41,167 nt of DNA from Thermoleophilaceae bacterium (lineage in GTDB: Bacteria > Actinomycetota > Thermoleophilia > Solirubrobacterales > Thermoleophilaceae): the NCBI GenBank assembly GCA_016929195.1, contig JAFGJG010000162.1, positions 1 to 41,167 on the forward strand, read 5' to 3'. The notes beneath the pieces are model-generated. The model ran no database searches, had not been told where the DNA came from, and saw nothing but the letters and a program-made list of their open reading frames with translations. Shown here piece by piece: positions 15,885 through 22,649 of the stretch. Each line of letters starts with the position of its first letter. Position 1 is the stretch's first letter. The position numbers and the translations under genes are program-made.

Positions 15885-15911
15885 CTCGTCCTCCTGTGAT
15901 CGCTTGGGGCG

Positions 15912-15917
15912 ACCCTA
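15912..15917 (-). promoter_or_regulatory. -10 box TAGGGT for the SnoaL-VOC-SnoaL cluster
   Basis: On the minus strand TAGGGT lies 27 nt before ATG 15884, leaving a leader of about 20 nt that carries AGGAGGA. One of the few leadered promoters visible in the window. Confidence 0.4.
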
Positions 15918-15934
15918 CGCCTCCGCCGGAGGCG
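15918..15934 (-). terminator. Stem-loop after the hypothetical gene
   Basis: CGCCTCC and GGAGGCG form a 7-bp stem around GCC, 14 nt beyond the stop of the minus-strand 195-aa gene and next to the following promoter. No U-tract. Confidence 0.35.
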
Positions 15935-15947
15935 GGGCAAGCGGCGC

Positions 15948-16535
15948 TCAATCGCCGTCTTCGTACAGCGACTCGCGCGTCAGCTCGGTGCCGTCGGCGC
16001 CGTAGACGCGGACCTCGACGTAGTCGCCGGTGTACGCGTCCAGCGACACGAGCGTGAAGCGCTGCTCCACGAGCTCGCACTGATCCGTCGTGGTCGGTCC
16101 GAGCTCGGCGGTGGCCACGACCCCGTTGGCCACGAGCGAGACGCCCCAGACGAGCGTGATCACGCCGCGGCGGCCCTCGGGTCCGCGCCAGTTGCCGATC
16201 TCCTGGTCGGAGAGGTCGAGCGTCCAGTCGGGGTTGTCGTCCGCGGTCTCGTCCGTGTAGTCGGCGACCGCCGCGAAGTCGGTGGCCTGCGCGCCCTCGT
16301 GCTCGCGCGTGTACGACACGTAGCCGAACACCTCGCCCTCGCCGGCCGGCGCGGTCGCCGGGACGTAGGTGCGCCCGCCGTGGCTGCGCTCGGGGTACCA
16401 CTGCACGGCGCCGATCTCCGTCTCCGCGGCGCGCTCGAAGTGCTCCACGAGCGCCTCGGCCCAGCGCCCGTAGGGCAGCGGCTCCTGCGGAGGCTCGGCG
16501 GCGTAACTGGGAATCGGGCGCTCGCTGGGCGGCAC
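15948..16535 (-). CDS. Hypothetical protein downstream of galT-like gene
   Basis: 195 residues from GTG 16535. Acidic soluble protein: Pro-rich start, a helix WAEALVEHFERAAETEIGAVQWYPERS, then a beta-rich C-terminal two thirds ending RVYGADGTELTRESLYEDGD. No signal peptide, membrane segment or catalytic motif recognised. The GTG is chosen because a TAGGTT box made from the galT stop codon ends 8 nt upstream, and because the frame before it contains that stop region. Confidence 0.7.
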   Translation of the reverse strand: MPPSERPIPSYAAEPPQEPLPYGRWAEALVEHFERAAETEIGAVQWYPERSHGGRTYVPATAPAGEGEVFGYVSYTREHEGAQATDFAAVADYTDETADDNPDWTLDLSDQEIGNWRGPEGRRGVITLVWGVSLVANGVVATAELGPTTTDQCELVEQRFTLVSLDAYTGDYVEVRVYGADGTELTRESLYEDGD

Positions 16536-16543
16536 GGCGGCGG

Positions 16544-16549
16544 AACCTA
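16544..16549 (-). promoter_or_regulatory. -10 box TAGGTT built on the galT stop codon
   Basis: On the minus strand TAGGTT begins with the TAG stop of the galT-like gene (16549-16547) and ends 8 nt before GTG 16535. It fits a leaderless internal promoter for the hypothetical gene. Confidence 0.45.
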
Positions 16550-17551
16550 CACGCTGGCGCCCGCGAGCCGCTCGGCAGCGTCCTCCGGCGTGAGCACGTT
16601 CAGGTGCACGCCCGCCCCGAGCTCGAGGCCCGCGAGCTGGGCCAGCCGCGGCATCACGTCGATCCGCCAGCAGAAGCGCTCGGCGCCGCTCGGCGCGGTG
16701 CGGACCCACATGTTGAGCGGCGGGAGCGCGCCGAGGACGTCCCGTAGCGCGTTCAGCGCCCGGTGGAGCGCCGCGGCGCCGAGCGGCCCCGCGTCCTCGA
16801 AGCGCGCCACCGGCCGGCGCGGGATCACCTGGAGGTGGAAGGGCACGCGCGACGCGAAGGGGCAGAGGACGACGGCCTCGGAGTCCACGACCGCGATCCG
16901 GAGGTTTTGCTTGACCTCCTCCTGGAGGAGGTCGGCGAGCAGGTTGCGCCCCTGGGTGTGCTCCCAGTACGCGGTGAAGCGCTCGCGCTCGCGCGCGACC
17001 TGGGCCGGCACGAACGGCAGCGCGTAGAGCTGCGCGTGGGTGTGCGGGAGCGAGGAGCCGGCCTCGCGCCCTTCGTTCACGATCAGGTGCACGTAGGCCG
17101 CCGCGTCCGCGTGGGTCCGCATCCGCTCGCGCCAGGCTTCCATCGCGGTCCCGACGTCGTCGGGCTCGAGGTCGGCCAGCGACCAGACCGGCTTCGGCGA
17201 GTTGACGATCAGCTCGTGCGCGCCCTGCGCCGGCCTCGACACGAACAGGTCCGGCTCCCCGCGCCGGGCGCCGAGCGGATCGGCGACCGGGTCCGGCTCG
17301 CCCGGGATTAGGGCGGGGTAGAGGTTCGGCACCACCCGCACGCGCCAGCCGGGCGAGTCGGGCGCCCCGCCGTCCCTCAGCGCGTAGACCTCGGGCGGCG
17401 TCTGATCCTCGTTTCCCTCCGCGAAAGGGTCGGTCGCGGGGTCGATCTCGGGCCGCTCCGGTATGTCGAGCCACGCGCCCGGCCGCACGCCGCGCTCCCC
17501 GGCGACGATCACGCGCAGGCCCGTGATCGGGTCGAGCCGCAGCTCAGGCAA
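16547..17551 (-). CDS. galT: Galactose-1-phosphate uridylyltransferase-like protein (HIT fold)
   Basis: 334 residues from TTG 17551. Matches GalT over its whole length: RLDPITGLRVIVAGERG, GWRVRVVPNLYPAL, the active-site region EAGSSLPHTHAQLYALPFVP and HLQVIPRRPVARFED. Two family features differ. The zinc CxxC before GNEDRTPPE in classical GalT reads DPFA here, so this metal site is lost, and the catalytic HPH is HTH. The HxH nucleophile His is kept. It may transfer UMP to galactose-1-phosphate or act on another nucleotide sugar. It overlaps the upstream GNAT gene by 8 nt (TTGCCTGA), implying coupled translation. Confidence 0.82.
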   Translation of the reverse strand: MPELRLDPITGLRVIVAGERGVRPGAWLDIPERPEIDPATDPFAEGNEDQTPPEVYALRDGGAPDSPGWRVRVVPNLYPALIPGEPDPVADPLGARRGEPDLFVSRPAQGAHELIVNSPKPVWSLADLEPDDVGTAMEAWRERMRTHADAAAYVHLIVNEGREAGSSLPHTHAQLYALPFVPAQVARERERFTAYWEHTQGRNLLADLLQEEVKQNLRIAVVDSEAVVLCPFASRVPFHLQVIPRRPVARFEDAGPLGAAALHRALNALRDVLGALPPLNMWVRTAPSGAERFCWRIDVMPRLAQLAGLELGAGVHLNVLTPEDAAERLAGASV

Positions 17552-17969
17552 GGCGCTTCTCCATCGCCACGTGCTCGATGCCCTCCTCCTCGAAGGGCTC
17601 GCCCGCCAGCTCGTATCCGTCGCGGACGTAGAGGTCCTGCGCGTAGGTCTGGGCGTGCAGGGAGATCCGCTCGGCGCGGGCCGCCCGCGCCACCCGCGTG
17701 GCCTCGCCCAGGATGGCGCCGGCCACGCCCCTGCCGCGGGCGTCCGGCTCGACGGCCAGCCGCCCGAGCCGCGCGGTCGGCCCGCGGAAGAGCAGCCGGC
17801 AGGTCCCCAGCACTCGCCCGTGCTCGAGGGCGACGATGTGAGTCGCCTCCGGGTCGCGCCCGTCGCGGTCCGCCGCGGGCGACACGCCCTGCTCGCCGCA
17901 GAAGACGCGCTCGCGCAGGTCGAGCGCCGCCGTCAGCTCCTGCTCGCTGCGTGCGATCCGGACGTCCAG
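17544..17969 (-). CDS. GNAT-family N-acetyltransferase
   Basis: 141 residues if read from CTG 17969. ARSEQELTAALDLRERVFCGEQGVS, RLAVEPDARGRGVAGAILGEA (acetyl-CoA loop RGRGVA) and LHAQTYAQDLYVRDGYELAGEPFEEEGIEHVAMEK are the signature of the ElaA/YjcF-like GNAT group. The only canonical start is ATG 18029, which adds 20 Ser/Arg-rich residues antithetic to the family and overlaps the TlpA-like gene by 56 nt. The family N-terminus M-D-V-R begins exactly at CTG 17969, so a CTG start is proposed but not proven. Substrate unknown. Confidence 0.82.
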   Translation of the reverse strand: MDVRIARSEQELTAALDLRERVFCGEQGVSPAADRDGRDPEATHIVALEHGRVLGTCRLLFRGPTARLGRLAVEPDARGRGVAGAILGEATRVARAARAERISLHAQTYAQDLYVRDGYELAGEPFEEEGIEHVAMEKRLA

Positions 17970-17973
17970 AAGG

Positions 17974-18519
17974 TCAGCGAGCGTACCGCTCGATGTCCTC
18001 CGCGAGCTTCTGCTCGCTCGCGTACCCACCCTGGTGGAGATAGGCCAGCTCGCCCTTCCTGTCGTAATAGGCGGTCGCCGGAAGCCCCACGATGCGCAGG
18101 TCGCGGGCCACCTCGCCGCTGCCGTCCTCGTAGCTCGGGAACGGCAGCGGATACTCGTCGAGGAAGTCCTCGGCGTCGCCCCTGTTGTCCTGCGAGTTCA
18201 CGCCGAGGAACGCGACCTCCCTGCCGCGCTTGACGGCCTGCTTCTGGAAGAACGGGAACTCGAAGCGGCAGGGCCCGCACCACGAGGCCCAGGCGTTCAC
18301 GACCACGGGATGGCCGCGCAGCTCCTCGATGCGCTGCTCGTATGCGCTCTTGCCGCCGTCGAGGATGGCGCTCGGCTGGCGATAGAGGCCGCCCAGCGAG
18401 GCGGGCGCTCCCTTCAGCTTCGCGAAGTCCGTCGTGGAGGCCGACTCCTCGGGGCCGTCCGAGCTGCAACCCGCCGCGAGGGCCGCGGCCAGGCCCAGGA
18501 TCGCGGCGAGGCGGCGCAT
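17974..18519 (-). CDS. TlpA/ResA-like thioredoxin-fold lipoprotein
   Basis: 181 residues from ATG 18519. Signal peptide with lipobox LAAGC, so it is membrane-anchored and extracytoplasmic. The thioredoxin fold shows VVVNAWASWCGPCRFEFPFF (redox pair WCGPC), VAFLGVNSQDN and the cis-Pro region IVGLPATAYYD. Members of this family (ResA, CcmG, TlpA) reduce apocytochrome c or other exported disulfides. It lies 2.7 kb from the birA end of the ccm/heme operon, so a role in cytochrome c maturation is plausible but inferred. Confidence 0.9.
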   Translation of the reverse strand: MRRLAAILGLAAALAAGCSSDGPEESASTTDFAKLKGAPASLGGLYRQPSAILDGGKSAYEQRIEELRGHPVVVNAWASWCGPCRFEFPFFQKQAVKRGREVAFLGVNSQDNRGDAEDFLDEYPLPFPSYEDGSGEVARDLRIVGLPATAYYDRKGELAYLHQGGYASEQKLAEDIERYAR

Positions 18520-18718
18520 TGCACGAAGGGTGGCAGAAGGCCCTGGGTGTGCCACAATATGGCCACGCCGACCGTTCTGGATGGACTCGGCACGCTCGCC
18601 GCTCAGCAAGCAACGGAGCGGTGAATAGTAGGGCGGACCCTGCTGTGAAGCGGCGGGACCGATCCCGCCGCGGCACCTGCCCGGCCCGTCCGTTTCCCTG
18701 ACGAAGAAGCGCCCAAAC
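18520..18718 (+). promoter_or_regulatory. Divergent intergenic region, TlpA-like / helicase
   Basis: 199 nt, one of the longest non-coding stretches here. It must hold the promoters of both divergent genes. A TATTGT box on the minus strand near 18557 could serve the TlpA-like gene. The plus-strand half contains a strong stem-loop (18650-18671) ahead of the helicase GTG. No convincing -10 close to GTG 18719 is seen, unlike most genes here. Confidence 0.45.
18650..18671 (+). other. Stem-loop in the helicase 5' leader
   Basis: GCGGCGGGA (18650-18658), loop CCGA, TCCCGCCGC (18663-18671): a perfect 9-bp GC stem 47 nt before GTG 18719. There is no U-tract. It could control helicase expression, possibly by autoregulation; this is inference. 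Confidence 0.5.
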
Positions 18719-21199
18719 GTGGCTGACAGACGCTCTGTGGTCAAGACCGCGCCGGTTTCCGGCGACGATCTCCGCCGCGCCGAGGAGTTCGCCCGCGAGC
18801 CGATCGTGCTCGAGGGCGAGGATGCCTCCACGGCGCTCGCGGAGGGCACCGTGCGACGCGCGGCGCTCGACGCCGCCCTGAAGGAGCTGGACGCCGGCCG
18901 GACCGAGCCGTCCGTCGAGTGGCGGCGCGACTTCTCGCTCACGCTGGGGCTCGAGCGGCTGCTCTCCGAGGAGGAGCCGCAGCTCGTGGACGGCACGACG
19001 CTGTCGGCGCACCAGGTCGACGCGCTGTCGGGCACGCTCGTCGCGCTCACCTCCGAGCTGCTCGTCCCGAAGAGCGGCAACACCAACGGGAGCGGCAACG
19101 GTCAGGTCGCCACCGAGGAGCTGCCCACCGGTGAGCTCGAGCTCGAGGGCGACGAGCTGCCGGACGAGGAGCCGCTCGACTGGGACCCGGTCGAGGAGGC
19201 CGAGGAGGAGCAGGCCTCCGAAGCGGTGCTCGAGGACCCCGGCGCCTCCCGGCGCTTCTGGTTCGAGCACGCCACCGGCGCCGGCAAGACCGTGGCCGCG
19301 GTCGGCTTCGCCGAGGCGTCCCGCACCGGCGGCGTCCTGATCCTCACCCACCGCCGCAACCTCGTAGACCAGTTCCTCGGCGAGCTGCGCGACCGCGGCT
19401 ATCGCGACCGCATCTCGGCACCGCTGCTCCGCAAGAACGGCGACGAGCCGCCGGCGGGCGGCCCCGTGACCGTCGAGACCTACCAGTGGTTCGTGCGCAA
19501 CGCCGGCAAGATCTCGGACGCCTACACGATCGTCATCTGCGACGAGGCGCACACCGCGCTCGGCGAGAAGACGAGCGGTGCCATCCGCCAGTGGATCGGA
19601 CCGGTCTTCATCGGCATGACCGCCACCGGCGCGCTGATCGCGCGCCACGTGACGGACCTGTTCCCGACGCAGACATCGCGCTTCGACCTGGCGCAGGCGG
19701 CGCGCCGCGGCGTGATCGCGCCGCTGCGCTGCGTGCGCATCCCGCCGGGCGTGGGCGTCCGCTCGATCGCGAAGGTGCCGCTGCGGCGCGGCGAGGTGGA
19801 CCAGGACTTCGACCAGGAAGAGCTGGCCGCGCTGCTCGACCAGACGCCGTTCAACCTCGCGGTGGCCGACCTCTACAAGACGCGCTTCAAGGACCTTCCC
19901 GGCGTCGTCTACTCGGCCGGCGTGCAGCACGCGCACAACGTCGCCAAGGCGTTCCAGGACGCGGGCATCCGCGCCAAGGCCGTGTCGGGCGAGACGCCCA
20001 AGCGCGAGCTCACGCGCATCCTCGCGAGCTACGAGCGCGGCGACGTGGACGTGCTCGTGAACGCACAGCTGCTCGCCGAGGGCTGGAACTCGCCGCGGGC
20101 CACCGTCTGCATGCACCTGGCGCCGACCGCCTCGCGCCGCATCTACCAGCAGCGTGTGGGCCGCGTGACCCGCCGCACGCCGGGCAAGGAGGCGGGCATC
20201 ATCGTGGACTTCGTCCACCCGGCGACGCCGAACGACGATCCCGTCATCACGCTTCACTCGCTGCTGGACCGCGACGTGTACCGCGGCGGCGCGATCGTCG
20301 TCGGCCCCGTCCGCCGCGGCCGCGGCCGCAGGCTGCGCGTCGAGCGTCGTGTGGTGCCGGTGACCGCCGACGAGGACCGGCGCGCGCAGGTCTTCGAGCG
20401 CGAGCTGTGGCGGATGGCCGTGGAGCACCTGAACTGGGGCCAGCAGCAGGCCTGGGCCATGCTGGCCGGCGCGCGCGTCGCGTCGAACAACTGGCGCCGG
20501 GCCAAGGCGATGCTGCACTTCGACAACACCGGCGAGCTGCGCCGCCTGTTCCTGCTCACCTGCCTGCGGCGCAACCGCAACTCGCAGCTGCGCGTGCGCG
20601 CGCTCACCGAGGTCGGCGCCATGCGCGACCCGGAGGCGTTCGACGACGCTGTCGAGATCGTCGGCGGCTGGTCGCGCGACGAGCGCCGCGAGGGCGTCAA
20701 GGTGCTGCTCCAGGCGCTGGCCGAGCGGCAGATCGGCCGTCGCGACCAGGCGGCGCGCTGGCTCTGGCACCTCGCCGAGTACAGCCGTGAGGTGCACGAG
20801 GAGTACGCCGTCCAGCGCTGGCCGGAGACGAAGCGGCTGCTCGGCCTGCTCGTGAACTCGGCAGGTGCGGCCCACGCGCGCAACGCGCGCCGGCTCGTCC
20901 AGGCCGCCCGCAAGCAGGACCGCCGACTGTCGGCCGCGCTGCTCGCGGCCGCGCTCGCGCACACGCCCGAGGCGCAGCAGGTGCTCGACGGCGCTCGCAT
21001 GCGCATGGCCCGCAAGCCGTCCGCGCTGGCTCGCGAGCTGCTGAGGAACTTCCCGAAGGGCAAGCGCCGCCGCGGCGGCCGGCGCCGGCGCAAGAAGGGC
21101 GGCGGGGACTCCAGCGCGCCCGAGGTGGACGGCGCCGAGTCGGTGGACGCGCAGGCGCCGGAGGAACAGGACGACGAGGAAGAGCGCGACGCGGCCTAG
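18719..21199 (+). CDS. Superfamily 2 DEAH-type helicase with long accessory regions
   Basis: 826 residues from GTG 18719. Residues 1-100 form a helical domain I cannot assign; 130-175 is strongly acidic. The helicase core has Walker A HATGAGKT (184-191), DEAH (275-278), TAT (301-303), the second RecA domain with AEGWNSPRATVCMHLAP and motif VI QQRVGRVTRR (about 477-486). This is COG1061/SSL2-like. Residues about 505-800 are helical, with HEAT-like repeat periodicity. The end is bipartite: a Lys/Arg/Gly tract (about 780-797, RNA-binding-like) then an acidic tail. It could remodel RNA or DNA; the substrate is unknown. It interrupts a run of minus-strand genes. Its stop shares CTAG with birA. Confidence 0.88.
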   Translation: MADRRSVVKTAPVSGDDLRRAEEFAREPIVLEGEDASTALAEGTVRRAALDAALKELDAGRTEPSVEWRRDFSLTLGLERLLSEEEPQLVDGTTLSAHQVDALSGTLVALTSELLVPKSGNTNGSGNGQVATEELPTGELELEGDELPDEEPLDWDPVEEAEEEQASEAVLEDPGASRRFWFEHATGAGKTVAAVGFAEASRTGGVLILTHRRNLVDQFLGELRDRGYRDRISAPLLRKNGDEPPAGGPVTVETYQWFVRNAGKISDAYTIVICDEAHTALGEKTSGAIRQWIGPVFIGMTATGALIARHVTDLFPTQTSRFDLAQAARRGVIAPLRCVRIPPGVGVRSIAKVPLRRGEVDQDFDQEELAALLDQTPFNLAVADLYKTRFKDLPGVVYSAGVQHAHNVAKAFQDAGIRAKAVSGETPKRELTRILASYERGDVDVLVNAQLLAEGWNSPRATVCMHLAPTASRRIYQQRVGRVTRRTPGKEAGIIVDFVHPATPNDDPVITLHSLLDRDVYRGGAIVVGPVRRGRGRRLRVERRVVPVTADEDRRAQVFERELWRMAVEHLNWGQQQAWAMLAGARVASNNWRRAKAMLHFDNTGELRRLFLLTCLRRNRNSQLRVRALTEVGAMRDPEAFDDAVEIVGGWSRDERREGVKVLLQALAERQIGRRDQAARWLWHLAEYSREVHEEYAVQRWPETKRLLGLLVNSAGAAHARNARRLVQAARKQDRRLSAALLAAALAHTPEAQQVLDGARMRMARKPSALARELLRNFPKGKRRRGGRRRRKKGGGDSSAPEVDGAESVDAQAPEEQDDEEERDAA

Positions 21200-21852
21200 C
21201 CGCGGCTGAGGTGCACCTCGCCGGCGACGAGCGCCACCTGGCCCTCGCCGGTCTCGACGAGCAGCGAGCCGTCCGCGTCGATCCCGGCGGCCACGCCGGA
21301 GCCGCCGTCCCAGCGGATCTCCCGCCCGAGCAGCGCGTCGCGGCGCCGCCACTCGTCCAGCACCTCGGGGAGCGGCGACGAGAGCCGGGCGTCCAGCCGC
21401 TCCAGCAGTGCAGAGAGCACCTCCTCGCGCCCGCCGCTCCCGAGCGCGGTCGCGATGTCGCTGACCTCAGCCGGGATGCCGCTCACGTTGAGGCCGATGC
21501 CGAGCACGACCCAGCCCTCCTGAGGCCGGCCCTCCACGAGGATCCCGGCCAGCTTGCGGCCGTCCACGAGCACGTCGTTCGGCCACTTGATCGCGGTTTC
21601 GACCGGCACCGCCTCGGCCACCGCGACGGCGGCGGCCAGCGGCAGCGCCTCGGGCGGCGGCCGGAGCACCACGGACATGAGAACCGCCGCGCCCGCCTCG
21701 GCCAGCCAGCTGCGGCCCTGGCGGCCGCGGCCGGCCGTCTGCTCGTCCGCGGTGACCAGCGTGCCGTGCGGCGCGCCCGCGGCGGCCAGCGCCTTGGCGC
21801 GCTCGTTCGTCGAGTCCGCGACGCGGTGATGGACGTGCGGCGTGCCGATCAT
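21196..21852 (-). CDS. birA: Biotin--[acetyl-CoA-carboxylase] ligase
   Basis: 218 residues, the short class I form without an N-terminal DNA-binding domain, so it should not act as a repressor. Biotinyl-AMP loop GRGRQGRSW (41-49), catalytic KWPNDVLVDGRKLAGIL (from Lys89), GIGLNVSG. It attaches biotin to carboxylase carrier proteins. The ATG overlaps the SAM hydroxide adenosyltransferase stop by 4 nt, making it the last gene of the cofactor operon. Convergent with the helicase, sharing CTAG at the stops. Confidence 0.95.
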   Translation of the reverse strand: MIGTPHVHHRVADSTNERAKALAAAGAPHGTLVTADEQTAGRGRQGRSWLAEAGAAVLMSVVLRPPPEALPLAAAVAVAEAVPVETAIKWPNDVLVDGRKLAGILVEGRPQEGWVVLGIGLNVSGIPAEVSDIATALGSGGREEVLSALLERLDARLSSPLPEVLDEWRRRDALLGREIRWDGGSGVAAGIDADGSLLVETGEGQVALVAGEVHLSRG

Positions 21853-22649
21853 CCGGGTCGCAGCCGCACCTCGGCGTCGGGCCGGACGCCCAGCATGTCC
21901 GCGGCGTCGCCGCGGTTCACCGCGAGCGCGAGCGTGCGGTAGGCGTCCTCGTAGACGAGCAGCTCGCCGGGCTCGACGTCGGCGAAGGTGTGCGCGTAGG
22001 TGGCCATTCGCATGCGGTCGCCCACCTCGACCTCCACGGCCTCGCCGAGCCGCAGGCCGCTTCCCTGGACCCGCTCGTGGTCGACGCCGAGCGCGACGTT
22101 GCCGAAGCGGTCGCAGACCAGCGCGTGGGCGACCAGCGTGTCGCCCTCCTGGCGCGGCTCGGGGAGCTCGAGCGTCTCGAGCTCGTCCGGCTGAAGCGGG
22201 TCGCCCGCGTCCGCCAGCTCGGCGCCCGCGGCGAGGTGCGCGGCCACCGGGGCGAACACGTCCCGGCCGTGGAAGGTGGCCGAGACGGGCTCGAGCCGGT
22301 GCGGGGAGCGGGTCACGTCGACGGCCAGCGTCACGCCGCCGGCGCGCTCCCAGGCGAGGCTCAGCAGCCCGTTGTCGGGGCCGACGAGGATGCGGCCGTC
22401 GCCGGTCTCGAGCGCCACGGCACGGCGCTCGGTCCCGACCTGCGGGTCGACCACCGCCACGTGCACGCCCGCGGGCAGGTAGGGCAGCGTGTTGCGCAGG
22501 ACGAGCGCGCCGTGGCGCACGTCGTAGCGGCCGATGCCGTGCATCACGTCGAGCACGCGCAGCGACGGGTCGATCGAGGCGATCACCCCGTGGCAGACCC
22601 CCACGAACTCGTCGTCGTGGCCGTAGTCGGTGAGCAGCGTGACGATCAC
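21849..22649 (-). CDS. SAM hydroxide adenosyltransferase (DUF62 / duf-62 family)
   Basis: 266 residues from GTG 22649. VTLLTDYGHDDEFVGVCHGVI, VAVVDPQVGTERRAV, GRILVGPDNGLLS and FHGRDVFAPVAAHLAAG are hallmark motifs of the family, which hydrolyses S-adenosylmethionine to adenosine and methionine and is related to the fluorinase/chlorinase. Its start overlaps the cobA-hemD stop (GTGA) and its stop overlaps the birA start. The SAM-consuming cobA neighbour makes a role in SAM balance conceivable; the physiological function of the family is poorly known. Confidence 0.92.
   Translation of the reverse strand: MIVTLLTDYGHDDEFVGVCHGVIASIDPSLRVLDVMHGIGRYDVRHGALVLRNTLPYLPAGVHVAVVDPQVGTERRAVALETGDGRILVGPDNGLLSLAWERAGGVTLAVDVTRSPHRLEPVSATFHGRDVFAPVAAHLAAGAELADAGDPLQPDELETLELPEPRQEGDTLVAHALVCDRFGNVALGVDHERVQGSGLRLGEAVEVEVGDRMRMATYAHTFADVEPGELLVYEDAYRTLALAVNRGDAADMLGVRPDAEVRLRPG

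Noticed and set aside
16913-16933. Inverted repeat GACCTCCTCC-T-GGAGGAGGTC within galT
   Set aside because: It lies wholly in the coding frame (DLLQEEV) and is explained by codon choice; no promoter or gene boundary nearby.
18719-21199. Helicase as part of a restriction or phage-defence system
   Set aside because: No methyltransferase, nuclease or specificity gene adjoins it; the neighbours are a thioredoxin lipoprotein and birA.
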